The notes under the pieces: model-generated
The model's database searches: none
Told to the model about the DNA's origin: nothing
The model's input: only the letters and a program-made list of their open reading frames with translations
Assembly (NCBI GenBank): GCA_964504285.1
Contig: CAZDDZ010000002.1
Span: 56,571-120,570 of the forward strand
Direction of reading: 5' to 3'
Source of the DNA: Pseudoflavonifractor sp964504285
GTDB lineage: Bacteria > Bacillota > Clostridia > Oscillospirales > Oscillospiraceae
Length of the DNA: 64,000 bases
Program-made: the position numbers and the translations under genes
In this document: in pieces, positions 17,611 through 26,022 of the stretch
Layout: every line of letters begins with the position of its first letter
Numbering within the stretch: the first letter of the stretch is position 1

Positions 17611-17906
17611 GTTTCCATCTCTCCTTCCAGAAATCGTGGGGATTGGTTTGCGGGTTACCTCCTTTTCTGTTTCGTAAGATATTTGCTGTTGCCGCAATTT
17701 TTTTGCAGCTCTTTTGGGTAAATTCACTATATCCGCTTTCTGATTTCCTCTCAATAAACACACCCCAAATGGTTCTCCTGCGGCGGAAGCTGTCTCCATT
17801 TCCGTGCGAACGGCAGATAAAGAGGCGCAAACGGCGGTGAGTGTATAGGCTTTGTCTTAACTGTGCCACATTCTCTAAGTACCTAGTCCAGCTATGAGAG
17901 TATTTC

Positions 17907-17960
17907 GCAGGGAATCAAAAAAGCCACCGTCTTTCGACGGTGGCTTTTTTGATTCCCTGC
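17907..17960. terminator. Perfect 25-bp bidirectional terminator
   Basis: GCAGGGAATCAAAAAAGCCA (17907-17926, stem continues to 17931) pairs base for base with 17936-17960 around a TTTC loop; A-run and T-run inside the stem let it work in both directions. It lies between the GH3 promoter region and an AT-rich intergenic stretch. From 17961 to 18221 I see no gene. Confidence 0.75.
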
Positions 17961-18221
17961 AACAACACAGATACATCTCTATTGGGTGTTATATGGATAA
18001 TACGAAGCGCGGAAGTCCTGAAGAAAACGCATGGTTTAAACAAAAAGTTAAATTTAAAATGGCCGTCTTGGTCCCAAGAGTACGCACTATAATTAATACG
18101 ACTTTTTCTTCAGTTTAACAATTAACAGTAGGCCAACATTGTACCAATCTAATCCTTTTGCATAACAAAAATGAGATAAGTGGAAGGAGTAAATAAACCG
18201 ACAATATTAAGTAATTATCTT

Positions 18222-18698
18222 TTAATTGATAAACATTGATTCAATTTTATAACAAGGTATTCCACTAGACTTTATATAGGCCAATATCGCATTGGTTATC
18301 GAGCCTTCGGTAATGTAACATGCGCTCGGGTATGTCCCCGCTAGTGCGTAAGTGTCTTCAACGTAAATGGTGTGGTTGTTGTATAAAACAATTTCATACC
18401 CTTCACCAAATCGTAAGACGATATATGAATCGGTGGGCACATTTTCCGAAGCAAGACTCCAGCGTTCTATATTTAATATATTTTCAAGTTTGCTATTAAG
18501 GGCGATTTCAAAAAATTCAACAGTGTCCTGGCTTTTGAACTTTACATATATGCTGCTGCTAATAGAAGTGGCTTCATTAAGTAAAGTTGCGATTCCTTGT
18601 GTAGTAACAGAATAAGACAGCGCTTTTTGTGAGCTGCTTAAAATAACTATAGCGGCAACGAAGCAAATTGTGATAAGGACCGTAACTCCTTTTTTCAT
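18222..18698 (-). CDS. Small exported or membrane-anchored protein, unknown, AT-rich
   Basis: 158 residues from ATG 18698, which follows AGGAGGTATCA. The N-terminus MKKGVTVLITICFVAAIVIL is a signal peptide or anchor; the rest is a small extracellular-type domain (SSSIYVKFKSQD... YNNHTIYVEDTYALAG... PSACYITEGSITNAILAYIK) with two Cys that could pair. Base composition is clearly AT-richer than all neighbours, and it is isolated from any operon, suggesting recent acquisition. No family recognised. In-frame upstream ATG at 18749 lacks a ribosome site. Confidence 0.6.
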   Translation of the reverse strand: MKKGVTVLITICFVAAIVILSSSQKALSYSVTTQGIATLLNEATSISSSIYVKFKSQDTVEFFEIALNSKLENILNIERWSLASENVPTDSYIVLRFGEGYEIVLYNNHTIYVEDTYALAGTYPSACYITEGSITNAILAYIKSSGIPCYKIESMFIN

Positions 18699-19150
18699 TG
18701 ATACCTCCTGTGTAAAATAAGTCTTAGCATAGATAGAATAGCATATCAAACTGAAATTACTCTGAACTCCAAACCATATTTTGCTATGCTTCTATAGACT
18801 CCCATGACGCGCTAAATGATGAACTTTACGTAAATGTCGCGCTGCTTTTAATGCATTATGTTCGTGTTCTCTGCCAGAGATGATGTAAAACAGCATTGCT
18901 TATTGCTTATCTGCTCCGGTACATTATTCACACACTGTGGACAATGCACCATCTGAAAATCCCGATATCTCTCTGCCCGCGCCACAGCCTTTTCTTTTGC
19001 ATTTTACTGATATTGTAATTATACTTTCTTCTTGCGGAAAACACAACGATTGCGCCACTTTATTCTCTAGCTTAAAATCATCGTATCGCCATGTGATAGA
19101 ACTCCACCTATACAGCGGTAGTCTTTCCTGTTACGATAGGAATGTATTTA

Positions 19151-19190
19151 AGGGCGGAGCATAGTAGGGCGGAGCGATGTAAGGGCGGAT
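19151..19190 (+). repeat. Three direct repeats AGGGCGGA upstream of the JAB operon
   Basis: AGGGCGGAG at 19151 and 19166 and AGGGCGGAT at 19182, spaced 15 and 16 bp. The surrounding intergenic stretch 18699-19262 holds no gene I can support. The repeats could be a regulator site or small iterons, or chance in GC-rich sequence at the edge of the module. Confidence 0.4.
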
Positions 19191-19262
19191 GGAAAAGCAC
19201 CGGGGGAGCAGTCTGCCCTCCGACGCCGCGCACACGACCAAGAATACGAAAATAGGAACCAG

Positions 19263-19306
19263 AAAGACCGTAATTGCCTCATCAGGGGCGATTGCGGTCT
19301 TTTTTT
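19263..19306 (+). terminator. Rho-independent terminator just upstream of the JAB gene
   Basis: AAAGACCGTAATTGCC pairs (with two G-U pairs) with GGCGATTGCGGTCTTT, followed by TTTTTTT. It ends only 31 bp before the ATG of the operon's first gene, so it either ends upstream transcription or acts as a leader attenuator for the module. Confidence 0.75.
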
Positions 19307-19337
19307 GCGTTCCAACAAATTGAAGGAGGAACCCTGT

Positions 19338-20660
19338 ATGAGTGAAAACAATGCAAACGGCGGACTGGACTTTGGTGATCTGGGCGAGGACGGCCTGGAT
19401 ATCAGCGCCATCTTTGGTGGCGGCGAACCGGCGGAGAACCCCTTTGCCGCACCCCCCGCGCCTGTGGCAACACCGGCGCAGCCTGTGACCGAGCCTGCTG
19501 CCCAAGCGCCGACCCCGGAACTTGCGCCTGCGCCGGTGGAGACGCCCAACAACCTGATTGAGGCCGCCTTTTCCGCCACGGAAGTCCCTGCGGTACAACT
19601 GGCGCCCCAGCAGACAACGCTCTCCCTCTTTGATAAGCCGCCCGTCTTTTCCTACGGCGGCGCCAAGGAGGACATTGCGGACACCTCAATGACCTTTGAG
19701 GAGCTGCGCATTGCCAAGGCCGACGATTTCCCGGAGCTTAGTGAGGGCAAAAAGGTCTCCTGGCGGGTGGACTACGGCAAGAGCAGCAAGGTGATTACCG
19801 ACGCAAAGGGTACCACCATCGCCTCGGTCAAAGAGGAGCTGGAGAAGTCTAAGACGTTTCTGGATAACCTCAAAAAGACGAAGGGCGAAACCCCGGAGTG
19901 CCTGGTCAAGCCCACCGTCACCATGCAGTCTAAGGGCATCGCCTCCTACAAGGGCGTGTTCGGCAGCATAGAGGAGGCGCAGGAATCGGACAAAACGATC
20001 TGCCTCATTCCTGCCAGAGACGGACAGGTCTACGAGCTGCGCAAGACTGAAATGGGCGAATTCATCGCCCCCAAAAACAACATCCTGGAGTTTGGGATGG
20101 TCAGGGCCGGGTTCGTCCCGGCCCTCCCCCTGATACCCAAAGCGCTCGTGGAGCAGGTCATCACCTTTTTTCGCAGCTTTATGAATGAGGATGGCACCTT
20201 TGAGGCGCTGGCCCACATCTATTGGGACCGGACGGCAGAAGAATTTACCGTTCACATTCCCAAGCAGGAGGTGTCCAAGGCCTACATCTCCGCCGACCTG
20301 TGCGCGGAAACACTGCCGGAGGACCGATACCTGCACTACGCAGACATCCATAGTCATAACGACATGGAGGCCAAGTTCTCCTATGTGGACGACGCGGACG
20401 AGCGAGCCACCCGGCTCTATTTGGTGGTGGGGCGGCTGGACCGGTTCTATCCGACGATTACCGCCCGCGCCTCCTGTGGTGGCGTCTATCAGCCTATTGA
20501 CCCGGCCACGGTGCTGGAGAGCATGGATCAGTGCTTTCCCAACGAGTGGCTGAAAAATGTGACGCGACAAGCTGACGTGTGCCCCCGTCCTCATGGGCGC
20601 ACGTTCCGTATGTCCACCGGATCTCTGCTGGAGGGCCTGACGGGGGCGATACCAGTATGA
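19338..20660 (+). CDS. JAMM/JAB-domain peptidase, PRTRC system protein A-like
   Basis: Predicted zinc isopeptidase of the JAB/MPN fold, the deubiquitinase-like member of PRTRC-type clusters. Residues 1-100 are a low-complexity Pro/Ala linker, the middle is alpha/beta, and the C-terminal half carries an exact JAMM signature: His338-Ser-His340, seven residues, Ser348, two residues, Asp351 (HSHNDMEAKFSYVDD). 440 residues from ATG 19338 behind GAAGGAGGA. Its stop overlaps the start of the ThiF/E1-like gene (ATGA), implying coupled synthesis. JAB proteins paired with E1- and E2-like enzymes remove or mature ubiquitin-like proteins (known); the substrate here is unknown. Confidence 0.85.
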   Translation: MSENNANGGLDFGDLGEDGLDISAIFGGGEPAENPFAAPPAPVATPAQPVTEPAAQAPTPELAPAPVETPNNLIEAAFSATEVPAVQLAPQQTTLSLFDKPPVFSYGGAKEDIADTSMTFEELRIAKADDFPELSEGKKVSWRVDYGKSSKVITDAKGTTIASVKEELEKSKTFLDNLKKTKGETPECLVKPTVTMQSKGIASYKGVFGSIEEAQESDKTICLIPARDGQVYELRKTEMGEFIAPKNNILEFGMVRAGFVPALPLIPKALVEQVITFFRSFMNEDGTFEALAHIYWDRTAEEFTVHIPKQEVSKAYISADLCAETLPEDRYLHYADIHSHNDMEAKFSYVDDADERATRLYLVVGRLDRFYPTITARASCGGVYQPIDPATVLESMDQCFPNEWLKNVTRQADVCPRPHGRTFRMSTGSLLEGLTGAIPV

Positions 20661-21424
20661 AATTCTCAAGAGAACGCCCGGTCAAAATCGTCATGCTGGG
20701 CGCCGGCGGCACCGGGGGACATATCGCGCCACACCTTTACCGTCTGCTGTATGCCCTGGAGCGCCCCGTGCGCTTCATCATCTGCGACGGTGATGTTGTA
20801 GAACCGAAAAACCTTGTGCGGCAGAATTTCACCCCCGCCGACCTGGGAGAGAACAAGGCCCAGGTGCTGGCCGAGCGGTATTCCGCTGTATTCGGTCTGG
20901 AAACGGAGTATGTGCCTGCGTTCATCGAGAGCGAGGAGAAGCTGCGGGAGCTGCTGGCGCCGACGCAGTGGCAGATAAGCGGCTACGCCAGGGACACCAC
21001 CACGGAGCTGGTCATTTTAATCGGCGCTGTGGATAACAACAAAAGCCGTAAGCTCTGCCACACGGTATTCAATCAGGCAAAGGAGCTCATCTACATTGAC
21101 AGCGGCAACGGTGAGCACACTGGCCAGGTGGTCTGCGGCGTCCGGCGAAACGGAAAAACCATGTACCGGCCCATCGCCTCGGTCTACCCGGAGGTGCTGA
21201 AGGACACTGACAAATTCCCCACCGAGCTCTCCTGCGCCGAGGCGTCTGTCTCCGCGCCCCAGAGCATCGCCGCCAACATCACGGCGGCCACGGCGGTGGT
21301 GGATATGGTCTATAACATCCTAGCCCGGGGCGACAGCTCCGTGCGGCAGGTCACCTTTGCCACAAACATGATCAATGTCAGGCCCACGCTGGCCAAGACA
21401 AGAAAAAGGAGTAACGCGGCATGA
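20657..21424 (+). CDS. ThiF/E1-like adenylating enzyme (PRTRC ThiF family)
   Basis: E1-like enzyme of 255 residues that would activate the C-terminus of a ubiquitin-like protein with ATP. Clear Rossmann motif GAGGTGG (15-21), the DGDVVEPKNLVRQNF stretch (44-58) with the Asp, Asn52, Arg55 and Gln56 used for ATP binding, Lys67 in GENKAQVL, and VDNNKSR (125-131). Cys193 in TELSCAEAS is a candidate catalytic thioester residue. No CxxC zinc pair, as in the PRTRC group. ATGA overlap with the JAB gene upstream and with the second clamp gene downstream. Family call strong, thioester role inferred. Confidence 0.88.
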   Translation: MKFSRERPVKIVMLGAGGTGGHIAPHLYRLLYALERPVRFIICDGDVVEPKNLVRQNFTPADLGENKAQVLAERYSAVFGLETEYVPAFIESEEKLRELLAPTQWQISGYARDTTTELVILIGAVDNNKSRKLCHTVFNQAKELIYIDSGNGEHTGQVVCGVRRNGKTMYRPIASVYPEVLKDTDKFPTELSCAEASVSAPQSIAANITAATAVVDMVYNILARGDSSVRQVTFATNMINVRPTLAKTRKRSNAA

Positions 21425-22509
21425 ATGGAATGGTAATTGCACAGGATTTCGCGGACGCCCTGAGCAGGGTAATGAAGCTGGCGGCAAGGCGCAGCCCTGT
21501 CCCCATATTGGAGCAGGTCAAGGTCGCCTTTACCGGGACATCCTGCACACTGACCGCCACGGATTTGGAGCAGTGGGGCGTGATAGAGCTGCCCGCCGAG
21601 GGGGATGATTTTTCCTTTGTGCTGGGCAACGCCAAGGAAGTGCTCAAAATGCTGGATAAGCAAACCGAGCCGCTGTATGTCACGTTTACGCCGGACGAAA
21701 AGCTACCCAAGGTCAAGCTGGTCTGCGGCAGACGGGAAAGCCAGTTTTTTGTAGAACCGGCTGAGGATTACCCCGTGATGCCCTCGGAGGATGCGGTGCA
21801 GACCTACCACGCAGACAGCGGTGAGCTGCTGGAAAAAGTCGGCGCGGTCAGCTACGCGGCGAGTATCCATGCGGAAAGCCGCCCGGTGATGTCCGCGGTC
21901 AGCTTTTTAGGCCGGGAAATCTACTGTGTGGACGGCTATCGGATGGCGGTGGTGGACAACGACCAGATGGAGGCGGCAAAGCCCTTTTTGGTGCCAGTGT
22001 GGATGTTCAAGGGCTGGCGTGCCCTCTTTCCCGCGGGGGTCATCACCCTGTCCGTGGGCAAACGGTATCTTCAGGTGACGCAGAACGGCGTGACTGCGCT
22101 GTTCCGGCTGTTGGAGGGAGAGTCGCTGCGTCCGCAGAATGTGTTCCCCACCTCCTGCCGGGAACGGTATCGGGTCAGCCCAAAGGAGTACGCCCGGGAG
22201 CTTACCTATTTGAGTAGCTTTGTCACCCAGCCCGTACACCAGCCGGTGGCATTTCGCGCCGGGCGGTTGTCGGTCATGACTGCCAATGGAGAGTATTCGG
22301 GAAAAATCAATGTGGAGGGAACCGCCGAAATCGTGTACGGTTTCCAGGTTCACTACATGCTGGAGGCTATGAAATCGTTTGGGGATCAGGAGCGCGTCAT
22401 CGTAGAGGTGTCGCACCCTAACGGTCCCATTGTGCTGCGCGCCGATGACGGCCGCAAAACCCTCGTTCTGCCCATGCACCTAAAGGAAGCGGCAAAGCAG
22501 GCGGCATGA
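21421..22509 (+). CDS. dnaN: DNA polymerase III beta subunit-like sliding clamp (second copy)
   Basis: Second clamp of this window, 362 residues, sharing little obvious sequence with the first (1384-2493). Features: RSPVPILEQVKVAFTGTSCT (domain 1, compare NTIPIL.GILLE), GREIYCVDGYRMAVVDND (the TDGyRLa region, about 160-178) and the C-terminal GPIVLRADDGRKTLVLPMHL, which keeps the usual clamp ending that forms the binding pocket. Starts at ATG 21421 overlapping the ThiF stop; ends in Ala-Ala. Being translationally coupled to an E1-like and JAB-like gene makes the clamp a candidate target of the modification, as PCNA is of ubiquitin and SUMO in eukaryotes (inference only). Confidence 0.8.
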   Translation: MNGMVIAQDFADALSRVMKLAARRSPVPILEQVKVAFTGTSCTLTATDLEQWGVIELPAEGDDFSFVLGNAKEVLKMLDKQTEPLYVTFTPDEKLPKVKLVCGRRESQFFVEPAEDYPVMPSEDAVQTYHADSGELLEKVGAVSYAASIHAESRPVMSAVSFLGREIYCVDGYRMAVVDNDQMEAAKPFLVPVWMFKGWRALFPAGVITLSVGKRYLQVTQNGVTALFRLLEGESLRPQNVFPTSCRERYRVSPKEYARELTYLSSFVTQPVHQPVAFRAGRLSVMTANGEYSGKINVEGTAEIVYGFQVHYMLEAMKSFGDQERVIVEVSHPNGPIVLRADDGRKTLVLPMHLKEAAKQAA

Positions 22510-22542
22510 CCGCCTAAACTGTAAAATAAGGAGAACTGCACT

Positions 22543-23250
22543 ATGAAAACCATTTTTATCCCCAAGGGAGAAACCGTGCGCTATGAGTCTGTCGCAACCG
22601 AGAACCTGATTGTCAAGGGCTGCCTGGAGGTGGCCTACGGCGTGAGCGCCAAGTACATCTGCGGCAATGGCGTTATTCACGCCGAGAGCATTTCTGCCGA
22701 TGTTATCCGTGCCGATGAGCTGGAGGCAAACGTCGTCACCTGCAAGCGACTGATCGCCAAGCGGGTCAGTGCGCCGGAGGTGTTTGCGTCGGACAGCGCC
22801 GCCGTGTCCTGTCATCTCTCCGCAGCCTATGTGGAGACTGGCAGGTTGACTGTGGCGCTCAGCGACGTTGATGAGGTGAAGGCGGCTGAGGTCATCAACC
22901 TTACGCCGAAGAAGCGCGGACTGGTCATGACGCTGCTGGCGTCCGCGCTCCGGGCCTTTTGGCTGTCTTGCTTTGTCAGGCCCGTGAAGTCCGGGGCAGT
23001 TGAAGTCATGGATGCGGAGTTTGAACCTATGGACGACAGCATTCCCAAAGAGCATGAGATGGACCCACTGATCCGGCCGGAGGACATGGCAGAGGATGAG
23101 ATGGAGGATTTCGAGCTGAAGCGGGTTATCGCCCAGTTCAAGCTGGCGCGGGAGTCGGGCTATACGCTGCGGCTCATCCCCGGCACGCCGGAGGAAAACG
23201 CGCCTGTGTTTGACTTTGACACAGCACAGGTGGTGCGCCCCGCCGCATGA
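22543..23250 (+). CDS. Bactofilin-like beta-helix protein
   Basis: 235 residues. The first ~130 form short repeated beta rungs (ENLIVKGCLEVAYGVSAKY, VIHAESISADVIRADELEAN, SAAYVETGRLTVALSDVDEV), like the polymer-forming right-handed beta-helix of bactofilins. The next stretch GLVMTLLASALRAFWLSCF (about 127-145) is hydrophobic and could be a membrane-proximal helix. The C-terminal part is acidic (EDMAEDEMEDFELKR) and ends RPAA. GGAGAACTGCACT precedes the ATG. A scaffold or positioning role for element DNA is possible but unproven. Family resemblance, not a firm domain call. Confidence 0.5.
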   Translation: MKTIFIPKGETVRYESVATENLIVKGCLEVAYGVSAKYICGNGVIHAESISADVIRADELEANVVTCKRLIAKRVSAPEVFASDSAAVSCHLSAAYVETGRLTVALSDVDEVKAAEVINLTPKKRGLVMTLLASALRAFWLSCFVRPVKSGAVEVMDAEFEPMDDSIPKEHEMDPLIRPEDMAEDEMEDFELKRVIAQFKLARESGYTLRLIPGTPEENAPVFDFDTAQVVRPAA

Positions 23251-23322
23251 GCGGCAGGGCAATTTATGCGGCAAGGGATGGATTTCCCTTGCCCATTTTA
23301 ATTTTTGAAGGAGGATTTCCCT

Positions 23323-23772
23323 ATGTCAATCCAATCCCAGGAGAACCATATGCGCAAGCTGGCCCGCCTTTTGTCCCAAGACCTGAGTTACATCTGGGGT
23401 GAGCGTGAGAGCGGCCCCAACGGGGACAAAAAGGTATTCCTGAACACGGGCAAGGCTTTTCTTCGCACTCTGGCAAAGGACCTGCAGCTTCGGGACGCCA
23501 AAGTGACCGCCAACGCCGCGGGCATTGCCGTTTCCGGGGAGTGCTGCCTCACCGGGATGTGGGAGGATGGCGGCATACATATCTGTCTGGAGCAGCCCTG
23601 CTATCTGCCGGAACAGGTGCTGTGTTATCACAGCATTCGCACCATGCAGGACCACAAGGGCGGCTATAACCATTACATCCGGCGTTCCGAGCTGGAGTCT
23701 ATGTCTTACCGGCAGCTCTTGGGCCGTCTGGGCGCGCTGCATAAGGAGTGCGACTATGAGCGGGCAGCCTGA
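23323..23772 (+). CDS. Unknown 149-residue protein in the E1/E2/JAB module
   Basis: No family recognised. From ATG 23323 (behind GAAGGAGGATTTC; a TTG at 23305 in frame is inside the ribosome site). Predicted helices at both ends with a beta-hairpin core (VTANAAGIAVSGECCLTGMW, GGIHICLEQPCYLPEQVLCY) and several Cys (CC, C, C, C). Ends DYERAA. It overlaps the methyltransferase gene by 17 bp, so the two are co-translated and may act together. Confidence 0.6.
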   Translation: MSIQSQENHMRKLARLLSQDLSYIWGERESGPNGDKKVFLNTGKAFLRTLAKDLQLRDAKVTANAAGIAVSGECCLTGMWEDGGIHICLEQPCYLPEQVLCYHSIRTMQDHKGGYNHYIRRSELESMSYRQLLGRLGALHKECDYERAA

Positions 23773-25162
23773 GACACCCATCCACTACGCAGCCGAAAAG
23801 CTGAGCCAGGCGCGGTATGCCATTCTGAAAGGGAGCGATTTGCTGCTGGTCAACCGGGCCCGCGTGGAAAAGTTCCGTACCGCCAATTTGGAGCGGGCGC
23901 GGGAGGCCCACGGGGAGCTGCAACGGACACACAAGCACCTGGTGGAGGCACTGGGCGACGCGCGGTTGGCCTTTTTGGAGATGGAGGAGTACGCCGCCGC
24001 ACAGACGGCGGCAAAGCTCCAAGCGGGGCTGGCTGGGTTCAACCTCATGTCCAATGTCTACAAGCCGGTCTATGAAGCTCTGACAGGCTTCGCTCAAAAG
24101 CTGCCGGAGAACGCAAGTACCGTCAACGCCTCGGTCATCGGACGGCTGATGAACAATGTCCGCATGGGCTATTATCCCACCGACCCGGACAACATTGCCC
24201 ACATTTTGCGGGGCATCCGGTTCCCGGAGGGCGTCACCACCAATCTGCTGGACCCCTGCTGTGGGTGCGGAAAGGCCCTGCGCCAGCTTGCCGATGGGAA
24301 CAACTGCTATGCCTACGGCATGGAGCTGGACGAATGCCGGGCAGAGGAGGCTCAGACGCGGCTCCACCGCGTGGGCATGGGCAGCTTCTTCCACAGCCGC
24401 ATCAGCAGCGAGGCGTTCCACGCCATGCTCTTAAACCCGCCGTACCTGTCCGTTCTCAATGAGAGTGGCGGCAGAACCCGGCACGAAAAGCGGTTCCTCA
24501 TCGAAAGTCTCGGCCATCTCATGCCGGGAGGGCTACTTATCTACATTATTCCCTACTACCGGCTGACGGCGGATGTGTGCCGCATTTTAAGCGACAATTT
24601 TTCGGACTTATCCGTCTGGCGCTTTACCGACGGGGAGTTCAAAAAGTTTAAGCAGGCGGTCATTCTGGGTCTGCGGAAGCGGCGGGACGATGATCCAGAA
24701 AACGCCCGGCGGCTGGAGCGGTATTCTCTTGACCCGGCCAATATTCCCTGTGTGACCGAGCTGGAGGAGGGCCGCTATGCCCTGCCCAATGTACCCAAAA
24801 GTGTGGATGTCTTTAAGGGCGAGCGGTTTAATGAGAAAGAGCTGGAGCAGCAGCTCCGGCAATCTAACAGCTTTCAAAGGCTCATGGCGAAAAGCGAGCT
24901 GGACAGTGCCGGGAAGCACCCGCTGCTGCCGCTGTCCATTGGGCAGATCGGCCTTGTGGGCGGCTCCGGCATGATCAACGGCCTCATTGAGTGCGACACA
25001 CCCCATGTCATCAAGGGGCGCATCGTCAAGGTGCGGCGCGTGGAAACTGAGGAACAATTCAGTGCCGGCGGCAAGCACATAGGGCAGGAAATCAAGGAAG
25101 TCATCAGCAACAAAATGGTATTCAATGTCCTGACGCCACAAGGCTTTCGGGCGTTGACGTGA
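23756..25162 (+). CDS. SAM-dependent DNA methyltransferase-like protein (DUF6094-like)
   Basis: Predicted adenine-N6-type methyltransferase, 468 residues. Residues 1-110 form a long helix (probable coiled coil). Motif I is DPCCGCGK (166-173), the acidic SAM-ribose residue lies in YGMELDE (about 188-193), and the catalytic motif IV is NPPY (227-230) followed by a Rossmann-type C-terminus (IYIIPYYRL). There is no associated restriction nuclease. Such stand-alone enzymes in conjugative elements probably protect or mark element DNA, or may act in replication (inference). The start at 23756 overlaps the previous gene. The upstream in-frame extension from 23525 is an antiphase shadow. Confidence 0.75.
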   Translation: MSGQPETPIHYAAEKLSQARYAILKGSDLLLVNRARVEKFRTANLERAREAHGELQRTHKHLVEALGDARLAFLEMEEYAAAQTAAKLQAGLAGFNLMSNVYKPVYEALTGFAQKLPENASTVNASVIGRLMNNVRMGYYPTDPDNIAHILRGIRFPEGVTTNLLDPCCGCGKALRQLADGNNCYAYGMELDECRAEEAQTRLHRVGMGSFFHSRISSEAFHAMLLNPPYLSVLNESGGRTRHEKRFLIESLGHLMPGGLLIYIIPYYRLTADVCRILSDNFSDLSVWRFTDGEFKKFKQAVILGLRKRRDDDPENARRLERYSLDPANIPCVTELEEGRYALPNVPKSVDVFKGERFNEKELEQQLRQSNSFQRLMAKSELDSAGKHPLLPLSIGQIGLVGGSGMINGLIECDTPHVIKGRIVKVRRVETEEQFSAGGKHIGQEIKEVISNKMVFNVLTPQGFRALT

Positions 25163-25174
25163 AGGAGGAAATTT

Positions 25175-25723
25175 ATGCGTTTCAATCATCTGGCCGTGGT
25201 CGTCCCTGTGGACACCGGGGCACAAAATGAAGGGATGCTCCGCACAGAGGTGTGGGGCAAGGTCACGCGGCTGCTCACCCCCAGCTTGGGAAAGCTGTAC
25301 GCCCGATTCGAGCCGGCCACGGCTGCGTGGGGTCAGACGTTAAGCGACCCGTACGGTGTGGTGCTGGGCAAGAGCGAGCCTGCCCTGTTCCTCTATTTTT
25401 ATGAGGCCGCCAAGACACAACAGGAGAGAGCGATTCAGTTCCATATGAAGGGTTTTCTCGATGGGTTGGAGCCCATTGCCAAGAATGAGGACGCCGGAAT
25501 CTCCGTGTTCCGAATGGAGGTCAAGGGCGACGGGGAAGCGATGGGCGCCCATATGCTGTGGCATATGAGTATGATTACCGGCGAGCTGCTGCCCGACTGC
25601 GGCGTATACTATCTGGCCCGTAAAGAGGCGTTTGCCGCAGACACGCTGAATGAGGATGTTCTGGGGCATCTGCCAAGCTATGCCCTGTGCATGGTCACGC
25701 TGGTGGTGGAGGATGCGGAATGA
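25175..25723 (+). CDS. Unknown 182-residue protein
   Basis: No family recognised. AAGGAGGAAATTT precedes the ATG. The N-terminus MRFNHLAVVVPVDTGAQNEG suggests a beta strand, then mixed helix/strand; the middle contains QERAIQFHMKGFLDGLEPIA, and the end is hydrophobic strand ALCMVTLVVEDAE. No Cys-rich or membrane region. Its TGA overlaps the next ATG (ATGA). Position between the methyltransferase and the E2-like gene makes it a candidate partner in the conjugation system. Confidence 0.55.
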   Translation: MRFNHLAVVVPVDTGAQNEGMLRTEVWGKVTRLLTPSLGKLYARFEPATAAWGQTLSDPYGVVLGKSEPALFLYFYEAAKTQQERAIQFHMKGFLDGLEPIAKNEDAGISVFRMEVKGDGEAMGAHMLWHMSMITGELLPDCGVYYLARKEAFAADTLNEDVLGHLPSYALCMVTLVVEDAE

Positions 25724-26013
25724 ATCTTGACTTAAAGCTGCTGTCCAAACGTTTTTCTCAGGCAGCGGCGGGCGAGCCCGTTTCCACGGAGGAGGTAAAC
25801 CCCTATCTGTTGGAGTATCTGATTCGTCCACTGCTCAGAGGAGCGCGCGTTTGTTACGGCGATATTGACTATGATGAATTTGAGGACATCGACCTGCGTG
25901 TAGCCTCCGGCTATTGCGATGACCTCTGCGCGGTCAGCTACAAGATGGAGCAGTTTGTGGGAGATATTGCAAATGTAGCGCCAGCCGCACACCGGGCGCG
26001 CGCATTCTGCTGA
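25720..26013 (+). CDS. Unknown 97-residue acidic protein
   Basis: Starts at ATG 25720 inside the previous stop (ATGA), giving MNLDLKLLSKRFSQAAAGEP. An in-frame ATG at 25687 would overlap the previous gene by 37 bases and is less likely. Acidic region YGDIDYDEFEDIDLRVASGY, then CDDLCAVSYKMEQFVGDIAN. Predicted alpha/beta. Ends RARAFC. No family recognised; co-translated with its neighbours. Confidence 0.5.
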   Translation: MNLDLKLLSKRFSQAAAGEPVSTEEVNPYLLEYLIRPLLRGARVCYGDIDYDEFEDIDLRVASGYCDDLCAVSYKMEQFVGDIANVAPAAHRARAFC

Positions 26014-26022
26014 GGTGCCGCT

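Noticed and set aside
17894..18118. Possible 74-residue protein spanning the terminator at 17907-17960
   Set aside because: It would translate through a perfect 25-bp terminator hairpin and has no ribosome binding site or recognisable sequence.
23756..25162. Restriction-modification system around the methyltransferase
   Set aside because: No restriction endonuclease or specificity gene lies nearby; the enzyme appears to be solitary.
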